In this document: positions 42,873 through 54,607 of the stretch, piece after piece
Layout of the letters: every line of letters starts with the position of its first letter
How positions within the stretch are numbered: the first letter of the stretch is position 1
Origin: Prosapia bicincta
Lineage: Eukaryota; Arthropoda; Insecta; Hemiptera; Cercopidae
DNA: 64,000 nt
Direction of reading: 5' to 3'
Assembly (NCBI GenBank): GCA_036971475.1
Contig: JBAIZL010000002.1
Span: 13,503,868-13,567,867 of the forward strand
The notes under the pieces: model-generated
Told to the model about the DNA's origin: nothing
Seen by the model: the letters and a program-made list of their open reading frames with translations, nothing else
Database searches by the model: none
Position numbers and translations under genes: made by a program

Positions 42873-44209
42873 AATACACGCAGACACGCACATTACATAT
42901 ATATAAACAAATATTTAAGCTAAAAATATACTTGGATAACAAAAACAATATTATTTGGTGAATATACTTAGGTTTTTGTAAAATGGACAATTTTATATTT
43001 AAAATGGTTTAGTACAGCATTTAGTCAATTGTAATAATATACCATTGTCATTCAAATCGAAGTATACTTTTTATTAACAGCATAATCAATTGTTGTTCCA
43101 ATCAGTTGATCCCCTCACACAAATTTGGTTGAAGCAAATTTTAAAAACTTGGTGTACAGTTTGAACACCACATTTTGGCAAAACCAGACTTACTGCTTGT
43201 ATTGTAGAGGCAGGAATCTCGGGTCGCACTCCAGAGGGAGGAGGCGGGTCTCTGAAACCATGAGTTGGGTAGGACGAGGGGAGAGGGTAGATAGTTAGTA
43301 GCTATACCATGCATGACCTACCCTAAGTACAGCTTTGGTTATCCAGAGTCTGTTTAATAAATATGTACTTGTAATAAAAATGTGCAATTTGCCAAAATAA
43401 AATTGATTTTTTTCACCATTATATTGCATACTTCTTGACAACTTTTTTTAAAAACTTAAATAAGATTTAAAATGTATAATCCTTTATTTGTGAATTATGT
43501 TTTTAAAATTCTGAATCTTTTTTGTTACAATCATATTAATTTCAATTCTACACAAGACTACTATGTATGCATAACAGCTGTCACAAGGGCAATAATATAA
43601 CGTTTTGTTTCAAATTTTAATAAAACAGGTAACACTTATAGTGATTCCTAATACATATCTTATTAATACTGTATGCTCACTTGACACACAATATTCTGGG
43701 ATTTTTAAGTGTGCAGTGCCAAAGGTCATTCTAATCTTTATTCAGGCATAGAAAAAATCTGGGAAGCAGTGGCGGCAATAGTGGCTTGCTGTGAATGAAA
43801 ACTCCTAGTTTTGGAGTTCTAGAGATAAAAGGCTAGATAAATATAATCAAATAAAAGTACATTGTGATATTAAGAAATATAGTTTTCTCGATTTGATACA
43901 AAATTAAAAACATTTTGAGCTATGTTTAAAATTTGTTTCTTCAACATACTCTGATTAGAAATAATTTTTCACAACCAGCTTTGTATTGAATATATGATTT
44001 ATTGGAAGGTATTTCTTTGAAAAAAATTTTTTACAAATAATTTTGTTGTCAAACAGGTTGTCAAGTTCATTGAGTATGGATCTCGTTATCCTCTAATGTT
44101 ATTGGGTTGTTTACTTATGAGAAGATTACTTATGCAATAAGAATGTGCATATTAGAGGAATTCTGATAATCTACATGTAGATAATTTCTGCATCAATTGA
44201 TCTATGTAG

Positions 44210-44395
44210 TCCATTACTTTCAGTAAAACTTATTTAATCCCTTTTACATTAGTTTATGACTATCCGAACTTTAATTTTGTAAATTTATAAAAACTTACTG
44301 CGACAGTAAGTTACATATGTAAGAGACATACGTCTCAGTAAGTTTTTACAAAATACTAAAGTTCGGATAGTCATAAACTAATGTAAACGTTATTA
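44210..44395. repeat. PLE-E tail palindrome
   Basis: Arms CATTAGTTTATGACTATCCG... and inverse, meeting near 44300. Contains TTTTACAAAAT and CAGTAAG motifs of the PLE-E tail. No GAAA core. Confidence 0.75.
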
Positions 44396-44839
44396 ATTCT
44401 TCATCAAGTTACATGTTGTTCAAGCATGTTCTTGAACATGGATATCAGGTTGTCGAGTAATGAGCAAAAACAATTTTGGTGTGCTCTGTATGAATGTGTT
44501 CATTACTTTTTTTTTATTAGTATAATGTGTTTAGTAACAAGAAAAAAGTGCTGACAGAAGCTATAGTCATTAGGAAACAACTTGGTGTCTATGAATTTAA
44601 CTTGAAAACACTAAAATAACAATATTGTACACAATTCTGAACAATATAAAAACAAACTCACAAACTTGAAAAAATAAGTCAGTGAATCTAGAAAAATTCA
44701 GTTTCTTTATGAACACTTCATTTGATATAATTACAACATTTAAGAACCAGGAAAGCCTCATAATTCTTGACAAAATCAGATTAATATAATATTACAACAA
44801 ATAAAAAATCTTGAAAGAACTGTAAGCGATTCTATTGAT

Positions 44840-45215
44840 GAACTATCATCTGACTATAAAATTAACAATTCTTACAACTGTTTTGATTCAACAAAATAAA
44901 AACTTCATTGAGTGTTGTAATCTATCAATTTAAATACCAATTTACTATAGTACAACAGTTTTACTTTTTGAAACCTCGAAAATTTAACAGCAATGACTGA
45001 TAAAAAAATAACAAAGAGAGCAATCATTTTTATAACCAAATACCTAGATAACAACATTGAAAAGTTATTTGGTGTATTATTATAATGCAGATTTTTATTA
45101 CCTAAAGATATTATTGAAAAAAAAATACAAGAGAACTTTATCTTCTCATTTAGCAACTGCAGAGAGAAATTTCTCTAAACTAAAATTAATAAAATATTAG
45201 TTTAGGAGACCTGGA
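44840..45215 (+). pseudogene. hAT transposase C-terminal remnant
   Basis: SHLATAERNFSKLKLIKY followed by a stop and FRR matches the C-terminal hAT dimerisation motif ('T..AERSFS.LKLIK.YLR'). Preceding sequence is too decayed to translate. Confidence 0.6.
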
Positions 45216-45388
45216 AATCCTTAGTCCAGAGGGGGAAGAAATTTGGAAAAGTTAGTAAAAATGTTTATTTGAAAAAAATATAGATTAGTTTTAGAAAAAC
45301 TCCAGACATCTAAATGAACCATAAAGCTTTTTGAATAAATAATTAAACTTGTAGATTTTGTTGTCCATGACAATCAGTAAAGCTTTGT

Positions 45389-46280
45389 TAAACCTCGGGT
45401 AGGCGCGCGTGCTACAGGTGTAGCCCACAGTTTTTGTTTAGGCTGCAACACATCTCCTAAAACTGGTAGAGGGAAGCCTACGTCATTAGCTGTTGTTTGT
45501 CATCTACCCTATTCACTGAATTGGTGATTGTTGCTTGGAGTGTGTGCGTTTTGTAATTGGTTACAACTAAAGTTGTTTGGGTTACGCCGGTAGCCTGTGC
45601 GACCTTTAGTGTTACGAGTGAACCAAAGCCTGCTCGGTTAACATGTGCAGGTGTTTTGGAGGAACATATGCGTGATTGCTTGTCAGATGAAGAGAAAATC
45701 CTCGTATCTTACTGCACTAAACCTAAGAAGGCAGTAGTAGGTTCACAATGCAATACAATACATGAAGACCACAAGATTCATGGGATTTACAGAAACCCCA
45801 AAATAATTACTTTGTATAACGAGACAAAAATTGGAGTTGACATATTAGACCAAATGTGTACCAAATACGATTTAGCAAGAAATACTAAACAATGGTCTAT
45901 AACTCTATTTTTTATCTTCTAAATATATCAGCCATTAATGGGTCCCAAATTAACAATGCTAACAAAGCTAGAGGGTCACGATTGTCAAGAAGAAGTTTAT
46001 TACAAACATATCTTGATATATAATTGTTCCTAAAGTAAGAGAAAGGATCAATATTCCTATGATCCCTGTAGAACTAAAGAGGTGAGCAAGAAATCTTCTT
46101 GGAATCGATGAACTTTGGGCTCAACGTCAACCTATAGATAACAAAGTTTGGCGCTGCTACAGGTGCGGCAAAGGGAGGGATAGATCAACCGGGAAGTGCT
46201 GCAACCAATGTGGACGAAGGATATGCTCTGACGCCAACCTGCTAGTAAGTGACATTTGTATGGAAGCTACACACCAGTAA
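45389..46280 (+). pseudogene. piggyBac-like transposase remnant
   Basis: HGIYRNPKIITLYNETKIGV, then DILDQMCTKYDLARNTKQW, the conserved piggyBac segment with the last catalytic Asp (GVDxLDQM). After a stop and frame changes come LALLQVRQ-type and CNQCGRRICSD, the C-terminal Cys-rich domain. A TTAA next to CCTCGGGTAGGCGCGCG at 45388-45410 may be the left end; the right end was not found. Several stops; dead. Confidence 0.8.
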
Positions 46281-46759
46281 AACATTGGAAAGAACAATAG
46301 TAACATCACTGTAAGTGCATAGTCCTAACCATTTAACCTAAAATGTATTTATTTGGTAAAAAACACTTTTTTACATACAACAATATATTTTTAATGTCTT
46401 TTTTAATCTGTATACTATCTCTGATAAATTAAGTTTGAAAATAAATGAGTTTTATACTATCATTAACCCACATTTTTTTAGTTTTATGCACCTAAAGTTG
46501 GGAGTATTTCTGGCGTAAAATTAATAAAATCAGATTATATTGTTTATAACCAATTTAAAATTAAAATATTGCATTAATTTTTTTAAAAATATGTTAAAAA
46601 GTGTAATAGGGAACAGTTACAACATTAATACAATAAAAAAAATATTTTTATAATAATTATTTACATTTGTTGATTCCATCTTCATATGAGCTACTAGTAA
46701 TCACTAAACACTTTTAAATGTTTTAAAAAACTTGCCTATAGTAGCACTTACTTTGTTTG

Positions 46760-46805
46760 TTGAGGACGGCCGTTTTGGTAGATGTGTCCCATTGTCAACT
46801 CAGAC
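46760..46805 (-). ncRNA. Hammerhead-like RNA, variant core (family B)
   Basis: Stem I TGAG/CTCA, linker TTGACAAT, helix II GGGA/TACC (decayed), CAAA in place of GAAA, palindrome ACGGCCGT, C17. Confidence 0.42.
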
Positions 46806-47015
46806 CATAACTGATCTCAAGGTTTACTTAGGTTAGGATGTTAGGGTGGGGGTAGGATATTATTGGGGTGTGGGTGTATTTTGTGTGTATTAGTTACAAT
46901 TACATTACAACTCACACGCACTTTTTGACATCATAACTCCTAATACACACAAAATACACCCACACCCCCATAATATCCCCCCCCCAACCTACGTAAACGT
47001 TGAGATCAGTTACGG

Positions 47016-47061
47016 TCTGAGTTGACAATGGGACACATCTCCCGAAACGGCCGTCCTCAAC
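47016..47061 (+). ncRNA. Hammerhead-like RNA, variant core, best family B copy
   Basis: Stem I TGAG/CTCA, linker TTGACAAT, helix II GGGA-CACATC-TCCC, GAAA, palindrome ACGGCCGT, C17. All helices perfect. Confidence 0.58.
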
Positions 47062-49584
47062 AAACAAAGTAAGTGCTACTATAGGCAAGTTTTTTAAAAC
47101 ATTTAAAAGTGTTTAGTAATAATTATTTAATAAAAAGAGAGTGGGCTACAGTCGTAGTCCATGCACCAAAATGTGTTACTTTAAACCTCGCACCTACCGA
47201 AGGGGTAAGTATACATAATAATTTGATATAATTGTGTGTTATATAACCATATTTTTAAAAGAATTTTGTGGGAGACTTTCAAATTCTTACCACTGCCACT
47301 GCTAGGAAATATCAGGACATATATTTTGCAATAAGTCAAATTTGATTACACTGAAAGGGAATTCTGGGTTTATAACTTCAAAGAAAAAGCAATATATGTA
47401 ACATACATAAAAATAAAATTATAACTTGGATAACTGCAGCTGAACTGTTTTTAAAGATTACTAATACTACAAAATCATTATAAGTGACTAAGTTCTAATA
47501 AATACATGAAATTGAAGCTAAATCTAAGAATACTGATTAAGTTAGAAATAATTAATTAAAATGAGTTTTTTAAAACTTAAATGGATAAGTTAGCTTATTT
47601 TTTAATAAAAACTCTATGTAATTTTCTTAATGCAAAATATTATTGGTTTTTGAGGTTATTAACAATGCTTGATATAATGAAAGAAATATAAATTTTAATA
47701 TGTTTGATTAAAATATGAGTGTTAAAGCATAGTTTCATTTATTATGGAGAACAACCATAATATTAGTTACTATCTTAGCATAATATAATGTATTTTATAA
47801 CTGATGTTATTTCATTTTCTTCATACAGTAAAATAATTACAATTTCTGAGTCACCTGAAGTTGATACAAAAAGGGAAGCATTCAAGAGTAAATATTTGTT
47901 ATCCTTATATTTTAACAGTCTAGGTCAAAGGTATCATATTTTAAAATTATTTTTAAAGTACCTTAAAATGAGTGAGCATGGGAAAGGCTTTTGAAGGAAG
48001 GCAAATTGGCCTATTATGGGCTGATTTTAAGTCCACCTGAATTTTATATAGTATTCTTGAGTTTATAAATTTCTTGAAGTAAAATTGTGATTAATATTCA
48101 GATTGCCTGCCCCTAATGCAATGTGTATAAAATGAATCAAAAGCTTGTCTAAAACGTATAAAATTACAACCAAATTTATTCAGACTGGATACTTCATAGG
48201 TATATAAAATTAACCTTCCGTCGATGTAACAAAAGTAATAATTGTCAGTATAGCTTTTGGACATGTTTTTGATTCATTTTATGCACATTACATTTGGGGT
48301 GGGCAAACTGAGTATTTACCAAAGATGTATTTGGTTTGAAAAAAATCGAAAAATCTTGTTTTGCAGATTAATCAATCAAAAGTAATACAATTGTTTTTTG
48401 AAGACGGTTGATTCAGGGGAAATATCACACTTTTAACTCGGGCTGTAATTCCCTTGAGGCATTTATTTGTATAATGATGGGTTACCGATAGTTGGGTTGG
48501 TTTGTGTAATTAATATTATTCTATTAATCGTCAACTTCAGCTACCAATTATTCCTTCAAATAACTGTGAAATGCAAATTAACTAAAAATAAATACTAGAG
48601 AGTTTACAGTCTTTTAGTACACTGCAGGAAGCACAGCAGAGACTTAGAAATTAGTTCAATTTCTACTTCACCTCAACCAAGTTGCTTATGAACTTTCAGC
48701 TGTTTATATCGTACAGCTTTACTTTTATTTCAAATTTCTGATGAGGTTTAATTGAATTGTTAGTGAACTAGATTTAGAAGAAATTATACAGGAATCGAGA
48801 CTTTAATTATAAAATTGAAATGAAATGTGAATTAGTTCAATTATATGAAATAACAAAAAAAAAGTTCTTATTCTTTCAAATGAAATACTTCTGGTTCTAC
48901 GTTCTAACAATTGATTACTATACTTATATAACGTATGGTGTAAAACATAACGAAAAAAATAAATTGTGGATTTGTTTATCACAATTGTGTTTTTTTTAAA
49001 CATATTGTATTGAATTACCTGTGTTTATAGAATATTTCATTTTCAATTTTGACAATTTTAAATATACCTTTACAAATATAATTTTGGTTGTTTATGATAT
49101 TTTAAAATAAATATGTTTTATAAAAATATAATGAAATAATAACTATACCTCTACAAACATATTTCTTCTGAAGAAATATGTATATTGAGTTATATATGAA
49201 TAACTTTATTCTGCAGGCACTGGCATGATCAAGATATGCATTTTCAAATGAAAATGTAATCAAGTCAATTGTTGGAATAAAATTTATTTTGAATAGTCAC
49301 AAATATTACATGTTTTGTGAATTATTTGCGTGTAATACAGTTTTAACTTATTCCGTGCTTCTTTATATGGGTAAAATGAAGTGATGTGAGGTATTCAATT
49401 TGTTTTAGTGTTCTTTTTTTTAAAATCGTAAATGTTTGGATTTCCGGGAATGAATTTTTTTCTTTCCTTGTTTTTTAGGTCAGTCTGCACCAGGTAAGAT
49501 TTCTTTTCTATAAAATCGAAGTGTGTTTTAAATATACACAAAAATATTATAAGAAATATTACAAAATATAAATGTAGTAGGTTT

Positions 49585-49650
49585 TAACAAATTTGCAAAA
49601 TTTAAAGCTCGGATAGTGATAAACTATTGTTTAAGTGATTAAAAAAAATA
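49585..49650. repeat. PLE-E tail fragment
   Basis: AGCTCGGATAGTGATAAACT and neighbouring TTTAACAAATTTGCAAAAT match the PLE-E tail. Confidence 0.55.
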
Positions 49651-50075
49651 GATGTGTTATCACCTTGATCCAAATTTACCCCTTCAACAAAATTACATAT
49701 TTTCTGTTGTTTTACACATCATAAAAGCAAAATGGGCAAGTGGGGAAATTAATGTATTAAGTTATTAATCATAGAAATAATTATTTAAAAATAAACCTCA
49801 AGATGTAACAATAAGTCAGTATGTTATTAGGACATTAATGTACCCTAATCCATAATTTTATATAATTAGTTAACGTGTTTAGGTAGAAGTAATCATTTTA
49901 TCTGATTGGTATATAGATTAACTGAAACATTATAATTAACAAATACTTTTATAGTAACAAGCTTGAAAATGTAGAGATGTATTCAAATTTTCGAATACCT
50001 TAAAACTACTAAATTCTAGATTTCCTCATTCTCATCATTTAAACAAACTGTTTTAAATATAAAATGAACACTTAC

Positions 50076-50293
50076 CTCGGAAACTTAAACTGCCCATTTT
50101 CAGAACCCTCAGAACCAAATGAGCTGAGTACTTGCCCATTGACATCAAAGATTTGTACACGGTGGTTGTTGGAGTCTGACACAATTACTCTATTTGTGTT
50201 GGAGACAGCAATATAGTGTGGATGGTCCAGTTGACCAACTTTGTTGCCTTGAGAACCAAACTTTCCAACAAAGGTACCGTCAGATTGGAAAAC
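50076..50293 (-). CDS. tn: TRIM-NHL gene exon: NHL repeat 4 and start of 5
   Basis: Reads VFQSDGTFVGKFGSQGNKVG, then HPHYIAVSNTNRVIVSDSNN and HRVQIFDVNGQVLSSFGSEG, ending FKFPR. It gives one full blade and the first strand of the next. The 'HPHYIAVSNTNRVIVSD' blade is characteristic of the thin/nhl-1 subgroup as I recall it. Phase 0 in, phase 2 out (CCGAG|GTAAGT). 218 nt. Confidence 0.92.
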
Positions 50294-50399
50294 CTACAGT
50301 ATAAGAACATATTTAATAAGTATTTGAAATCAAGTCTTATTTATGGTACTTTTGTTTTAATGTTGTTCTCTTAAACAGATTGCATACCACAAATACAAT

Positions 50400-50545
50400 A
50401 GTTGCTTGTTGTAATCATCTTGAATTCACTGATTAAACTATAATTAAAAGATACTTAACTAAGTGAATGCGTAGAGGCTTTGCTTCGTATAACGAATGAT
50501 TGTTTCCCATATGTATTCACTTAGTTGAGTATCATTTAGCTATAG
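50400..50545. mobile_element. PLE-D tail foldback fragment
   Basis: GTTGCTTGTTGTAATCATC on the left, TATTCACTTAGTTGAG on the right, with a decayed centre (GCTTCGTATAACGAATG). Confidence 0.65.
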
Positions 50546-50849
50546 GTAAATACAATAGATTGTATTACAACATGGTTCTAAGAAAATTCAAATATATCAG
50601 ACCAATTTATTTAATTTCATAAATTTTTGTCCTCAGTAAAATATTTTGTTTCACAATATTCAAATCCAAATAATGGAGAGTTCCAAACTTGACATGAAGT
50701 CTAGACATCTATTGTGTTTGTATTTATAAAAATATTCTAAGCTTTTTTTGCTGTTATTTCAGCGATGTTTACTAATTGCTAGCTTTTCCGTTACAGTTAC
50801 CATAGTGATATATATTATATTCGAAAGTGATTTACAAATACATATAAAG

Positions 50850-51265
50850 AAATGGGAGAAAGAATTAAGAAATGCTACAATTTTCTATTTCTTAGATGTT
50901 ACATTAAGAAAACAAATTTATCCAGTAGACTAAGATACTATGTAGACATTTACCATAACCTAAAAATCCTTCACATCAACATAAAAGGGCTACATCTCAA
51001 TACACTAGAACAATATGAAATGTACAAAATACAAAAATATTAAATAAACAAATGCAAATCGCACATACTCTTTGATACTATTGAAAACCTGCCTTTAAAA
51101 CCGTCACCGCTTAACCTAACAAAAACTCCAAGCGGAAAATTTAGACACCGATGAAGATCGCCACAGAGCGACCGAAAACTTTCTGTCTCAGTAAGGTTTT
51201 TACAAATTTACAAAATCAAATTTCAGATAGTCATGAACTAATGTAAAAGTGCTTAATTTGAACAT
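50850..51265 (+). pseudogene. PLE-E C-terminal fragment with hammerhead and tail
   Basis: DIYHNLKILHINIKGLHLNT, LEQYEMYK, then after a stop FDTIENLPLKPSPLNL. It matches the C-terminus at 13675-13878. A degenerate hammerhead and the tail follow. Confidence 0.75.
51143..51187 (+). ncRNA. Degenerate hammerhead (family E)
   Basis: Stem I GACA/TGTC, core CCGATGA (U4 to C), helix II GATCGC-CACAGA-GCGACC (one mismatch), GAAA, AACTTT (palindrome decayed from AACGTT), C17. Confidence 0.6.
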
Positions 51266-51355
51266 ATACATTATTACTGGATTAAAGTAGAATTATTAAA
51301 ACCATAACAAGGACAACTTGGTAGGTTGATTACTTAATCATTAGATCCAACTTAC

Positions 51356-51496
51356 CTGTACTCTATGGTTTTCCTTATCACAGACATAGATGAAGCCTAA
51401 TGCATCTGTAGTGATGCCCCATGGGTAATTGAATCTGCCATCTGATGTCCCTTGACTACCAAACGACCTTAAGTACCTACCAGATGGGTCCATTAC
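51356..51496 (-). CDS. tn: TRIM-NHL gene exon: NHL repeat 3
   Basis: Reads VMDPSGRYLRSFGSQGTSDG, then RFNYPWGITTDALGFIYVCD and KENHRVQ. Exactly one blade module in 47 codons, phase 0 at both ends. Acceptor TTGCAG, donor CAG|GTAAGT. Confidence 0.93.
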
Positions 51497-51869
51497 CTGC
51501 AATAAAAGTGGAATTTTATAATTTAAAAGAAGGTGCTTCATCTGAGGTATGAAGTTAATAAGAAATATGAATGAGAAGGGATGTTTACAGTATTAGTGAA
51601 TATACATATTTATCTGCTAATTCTATTAAAGATAAATGGTTGAAAATGCTAAACATACTTGTTTTTTAAAATTTTAAATGTTAACTTCATGGAACCGGGT
51701 TAGCTTCTCAAGGGTTCTTCAATTATAAAACTTACAGTTGTTCCACCAATTTTTTAAAAATGGCAAAGGCCATCTGTTTTACTTGTATTGAAATAAATAA
51801 ATAACTGTAAATCTACCCCCCCCCCCAATCTAGATGAATTTTAGTTTACATTCCTCATTCTGAAAGTTA

Positions 51870-52460
51870 GTTAATATTAATTGATTCCATTATCAAGTGA
51901 GCTACTAGTTTTAACTAAAAACATTTATATTCATTGATTCCATCTTCACGTGAGCTACTAGTTTTCACTAAACACTTGTGAATATTTACAAACTTGCCTA
52001 TAGTAGCACTTACTAATATTGGTTGAGGACGGCCGTTTCGGGAGATGTGTCCTATTGTGAACTCAGATTGTAACAGACCTCTTAGTTGTTACAAGTTAGT
52101 GTGGGGTGGGATATTAGGATGGGGATGTATTTGTGATTATATACAGAGTATTGGAGGTTATGATGTCAAAAAGTGTATGTGGCTATAATGTAATTGAGAG
52201 TTGAGTACTTGTGTAGGATATAGTTTGAAATGTTTGTATATTTTGTATTGTTCGGTGGTGTATCGTTGGTTATTTTTGTTTTGTTTATGAAGAATTTGTA
52301 GGTTAGATGTTATGTTTGCATAGTTATGGTTTGTGGATATGAGATGTTTGGCGAAGTTTGATTGGTTGTTTTGTTTGTAAGTACTTTTATGTGTTCTTGG
52401 TAGTGGGTGTAAAATGAACTCCTTGTTTGGTTTTTAGCTGAAGTTAATTATAGTAAAAAA
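51870..52460 (-). mobile_element. PLE-B fragment with GIY-YIG C-terminal coding
   Basis: The outer tail is duplicated in tandem: GTGAGCTACTAGTTTT occurs at about 51897 and 51950. Then comes the hammerhead-like unit, then minus-strand coding related to 59420-59770 (FTPTTKNT-type start, FAKHLISTNHNYANI, TTEQYKIYKHFKLYP). Decayed. Confidence 0.75.
52023..52068 (-). ncRNA. Hammerhead-like RNA, variant core (family B)
   Basis: Linker TTCACAAT (from TTGACAAT), helix II AGGA-CACATC-TCCC, GAAA, palindrome ACGGCCGT, C17, CTCA. Confidence 0.48.
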
Positions 52461-52825
52461 TAATTGGGTGGGTGGTAAACCTAGACTACAGTAAAGTGAG
52501 TTCAATGCATTTTACTCCAAAGTTAAGGAAAATTAATTTTAGAATAAAGTAATTTGCTATCAGTTATCCATAATTATTAATATTTTGATCTATATAAAAT
52601 TAGTGAATATATGTTATTTTTGTTTCTAATATTTGAAACAATCTAAAAAGATGAAACTATTCTAATATTAATAGTATTTGATTTTATTTCCACCTGAGGT
52701 ACTAGTGTTCAACTAAAACACTTAAACATATGTTCAAGTTACAATGAAGATATTAAAAACCACCCCAATATCTCAAAAATAATAAAAAATAATAAATAAT
52801 ACAAAATACCTCAGATTAAACCTAT

Positions 52826-52862
52826 GTACATTTTGATGACCATGTCATCATCATCAGAAGGC
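52826..52862 (-). ncRNA. Hammerhead ribozyme, G12 changed (family F, left arm)
   Basis: CTGATGA (52857-52851), extra T, helix II GATGAC-ATG-GTCATC (6 bp), AAAA for GAAA, perfect palindromic helix III ATGTACAT, A17. Stem I is weak. Confidence 0.62.
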
Positions 52863-52997
52863 CTTATAACAAAATGCGATCTAGCAAATACGAAGTTACA
52901 AACTAGAGTGTTGCCAATATTTCTCTGCAGTTGCTATTATCTATACTGGCATCCCTAGTTTGTAACTTCTTGTTTGCTAGATTGTATTTTGTTATAA

Positions 52998-53045
52998 GAC
53001 CTTCTGATGATGATGACATGGTCATCGAAATTTACATAAGGGTTT
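52998..53045 (+). ncRNA. Hammerhead ribozyme, canonical core (family F, right arm)
   Basis: CTGATGA (53004-53010), extra T, helix II GATGAC-ATG-GTCATC, GAAA (53027-53030), helix III ATTTACAT (palindrome with one change), A17, AGG pairing with CCTT. Confidence 0.72.
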
Positions 53046-53859
53046 AATCGTAGGTAATTTGTATTATTTGTAATTTTTGATTATTTTTGTGGTTATTTAC
53101 CATTTTTCATTGTAATATATTGTACCACTGTGTTTTTGATATTTTATATATGTTCAAGTGTTTTTAGCCAAATATTAAGTTTATTTTACTGCTAGTCTTA
53201 CAGTTATAAACTTGTTTCCATTTCAAAAAGTAAAATTATAGAAATAAACATTCACCCTATGCTTGTAACTATTTATATATTTGTATGCTCCAGTATCATT
53301 TACCATAGCCCCCTAAATATTTTGGCCTAGAACTACTTAGGATTGACATTTGGAGTCTTTTACCAATGAAAAGTAAAAACAAGTGATGGAAGTAACCCTC
53401 GGTGATTATAGTTTTTAAAATTCATTTAATAATAAATTAACTTCATTTATGCCTATCAAAGTTGTAGTTATTTTCTAAAAGAAACCGCAAGTTCTTTGAA
53501 ACAGTATCTCTGAGAATTTATTAAAGCCGATTAAATAAAAAACAAAATCCCTTTAAGATCCAGAATAATTCTCTTGGACCATAAAAGTCCACTTAAAATG
53601 TTGCTGTCAGCTCTAAGGGCATAATGGATATATTCTTGGAATAGTAGGACTTTAACAATAGCCTTTATAAAAGGATTGTGTGATGATACTTGGAAGTAAT
53701 GAAGCCTTAGAACAAGCTCTTCAATGAGGTTTATGTATGAGAAATTTAAAAAATTCTCGTTTATGATTTTGAGAGATTTGAATTTTGTAGATTGCAAAAC
53801 ATTTATTTGTATATGTCAAATTTTATAAGCTGTCACTTGGTAGAAGTTGTGTATTCGTC

Positions 53860-54120
53860 ATCTATAAAACATCAGGCACTGTCGCCATCCCTGATCGGGG
53901 CCATAAATCATGGCCTACCAGTCCCAACACTTAGACAATCTTATTAGCACGCTTCTATGAGCGCCCAATTTTCATTTCTTGTTATTTTTACTATACTTTA
54001 AGAAGTATTAAGTGGGCCAGAGGAAGTCCGAAGGGTCGATGTTTTTGACCTGCGATCTCCTCCACCCTTCCCTCAGCCTTGGCCTCTCACCATGATCACG
54101 CAGCTCCCAAGTGCCAGCTT
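53860..54120. other. GC-richer block of unknown origin
   Basis: Base composition stands out from the intron (AGGCACTGTCGCCATCCC, GATCTCCTCCACCCTTCC). No open frame, no ends, no tRNA boxes that I can see. Possibly an old dispersed repeat. Confidence 0.35.
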
Positions 54121-54466
54121 ATAAAATTTTACCTATTATTATGATTATTCATTGTTACCATTAACTTTATAAAGAAGTGAAGAAGATGATTGAATATTGC
54201 TCTATCATATCCTACAAAATAGATCCCAAAACTACAAGTTAAATATGAACTGTATTGAATAACAAAACAATAAAATCTCTAACATGAGACATATTTTGTC
54301 CTTAGAAGAAACAATAACAAAAACTTGACTTATAGTTAATACATAATAGAAAAGTAATTCCAATATTATTTTATATATATATTCTTCATTTCAATAAAAG
54401 AACTAGGACATATAATTCTAAAACTAAAATCAGAATTTCGGAAACATTGAAGAATATTTAGCCTAC

Positions 54467-54607
54467 CTGTATTCTATGGTTGTATCGGTCTGCAATGATG
54501 AATTGGCCAATTCTGTTGACTGCTACACCGGCTAAACAGTCAAATTCACCTTCTGCATTGCCATAAGTGCCAAATTCTTTTTGGAAATTTCCATTGGAAT
54601 CAAAAAC
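54467..54607 (-). CDS. tn: TRIM-NHL gene exon: NHL repeat 2
   Basis: Reads VFDSNGNFQKEFGTYGNAEG, then EFDCLAGVAVNRIGQFIIAD and RYNHRIQ. One blade module, 141 nt, phase 0 at both ends, the same length and phase as the next exon. Acceptor TTTCAG, donor CAG|GTAGGC. Confidence 0.93.

Larger units (their letters stand above)
46660..47125. mobile_element. PLE-B foldback
   Basis: Arms start with TTGTTGATTCCATCTTC / CACTTTTAAATGTTTT and end in the inverse; the centre is near 46905 with GTGTGTATTAG. Each arm has a hammerhead-like unit and a short remnant of 3' coding or UTR sequence. Confidence 0.82.
36271..50075 (-). other. tn: NHL gene last intron, 13.8 kb
   Basis: The largest intron in the window. 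It holds a pogo-like MITE (37353-37972), a reversed tRNA-like repeat fragment (38095-38300) and head (38650-38790), a repeat shared with 5400-5700, the PLE-D foldback (39388-40795), PLE-E pieces, a PLE-G inverted pair (42600-42872), PLE-E palindrome (44210-44395), hAT and piggyBac remnants (44840-46280), and the PLE-B foldback (46660-47125). Sequence at 36300-37340, 40925-42590, 42880-44200 and 47130-49580 shows nothing identifiable. Confidence 0.85.
50294..51355 (-). other. tn: NHL gene intron, 1.06 kb, with PLE-D and PLE-E pieces
   Basis: Contains a PLE-D foldback tail (50400-50545), a PLE-E coding/hammerhead/tail fragment on plus (50850-51265) and nothing else recognised. Confidence 0.8.
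52733..53165. mobile_element. Foldback with canonical hammerheads, family F
   Basis: Arms 52733-52910 and 52950-53165 are inverted. Both contain TAAGGCCTTCTGATGATGAT-like sequence and a tail with TTTAATC and TATATGTTCAAGTG. It has no coding. It sits next to PLE-B-like sequence (ACTAGTGTTCAACTAAAACAC). Confidence 0.75.
51497..54466 (-). other. tn: NHL gene intron, 3.0 kb
   Basis: Contains a C-run (~51818-51828), PLE-B (51870-52460) and foldback F (52733-53165). A GC-richer block 53860-54120 is unexplained. 53170-53850 and 54130-54450 hold nothing recognised. Confidence 0.8.

Noticed and set aside
44290..44345. Hammerhead in the PLE-E palindrome
   Set aside because: GACGTATGTCTC-type sequence pairs well, but there is no CTGATGA-like linker and no GAAA.
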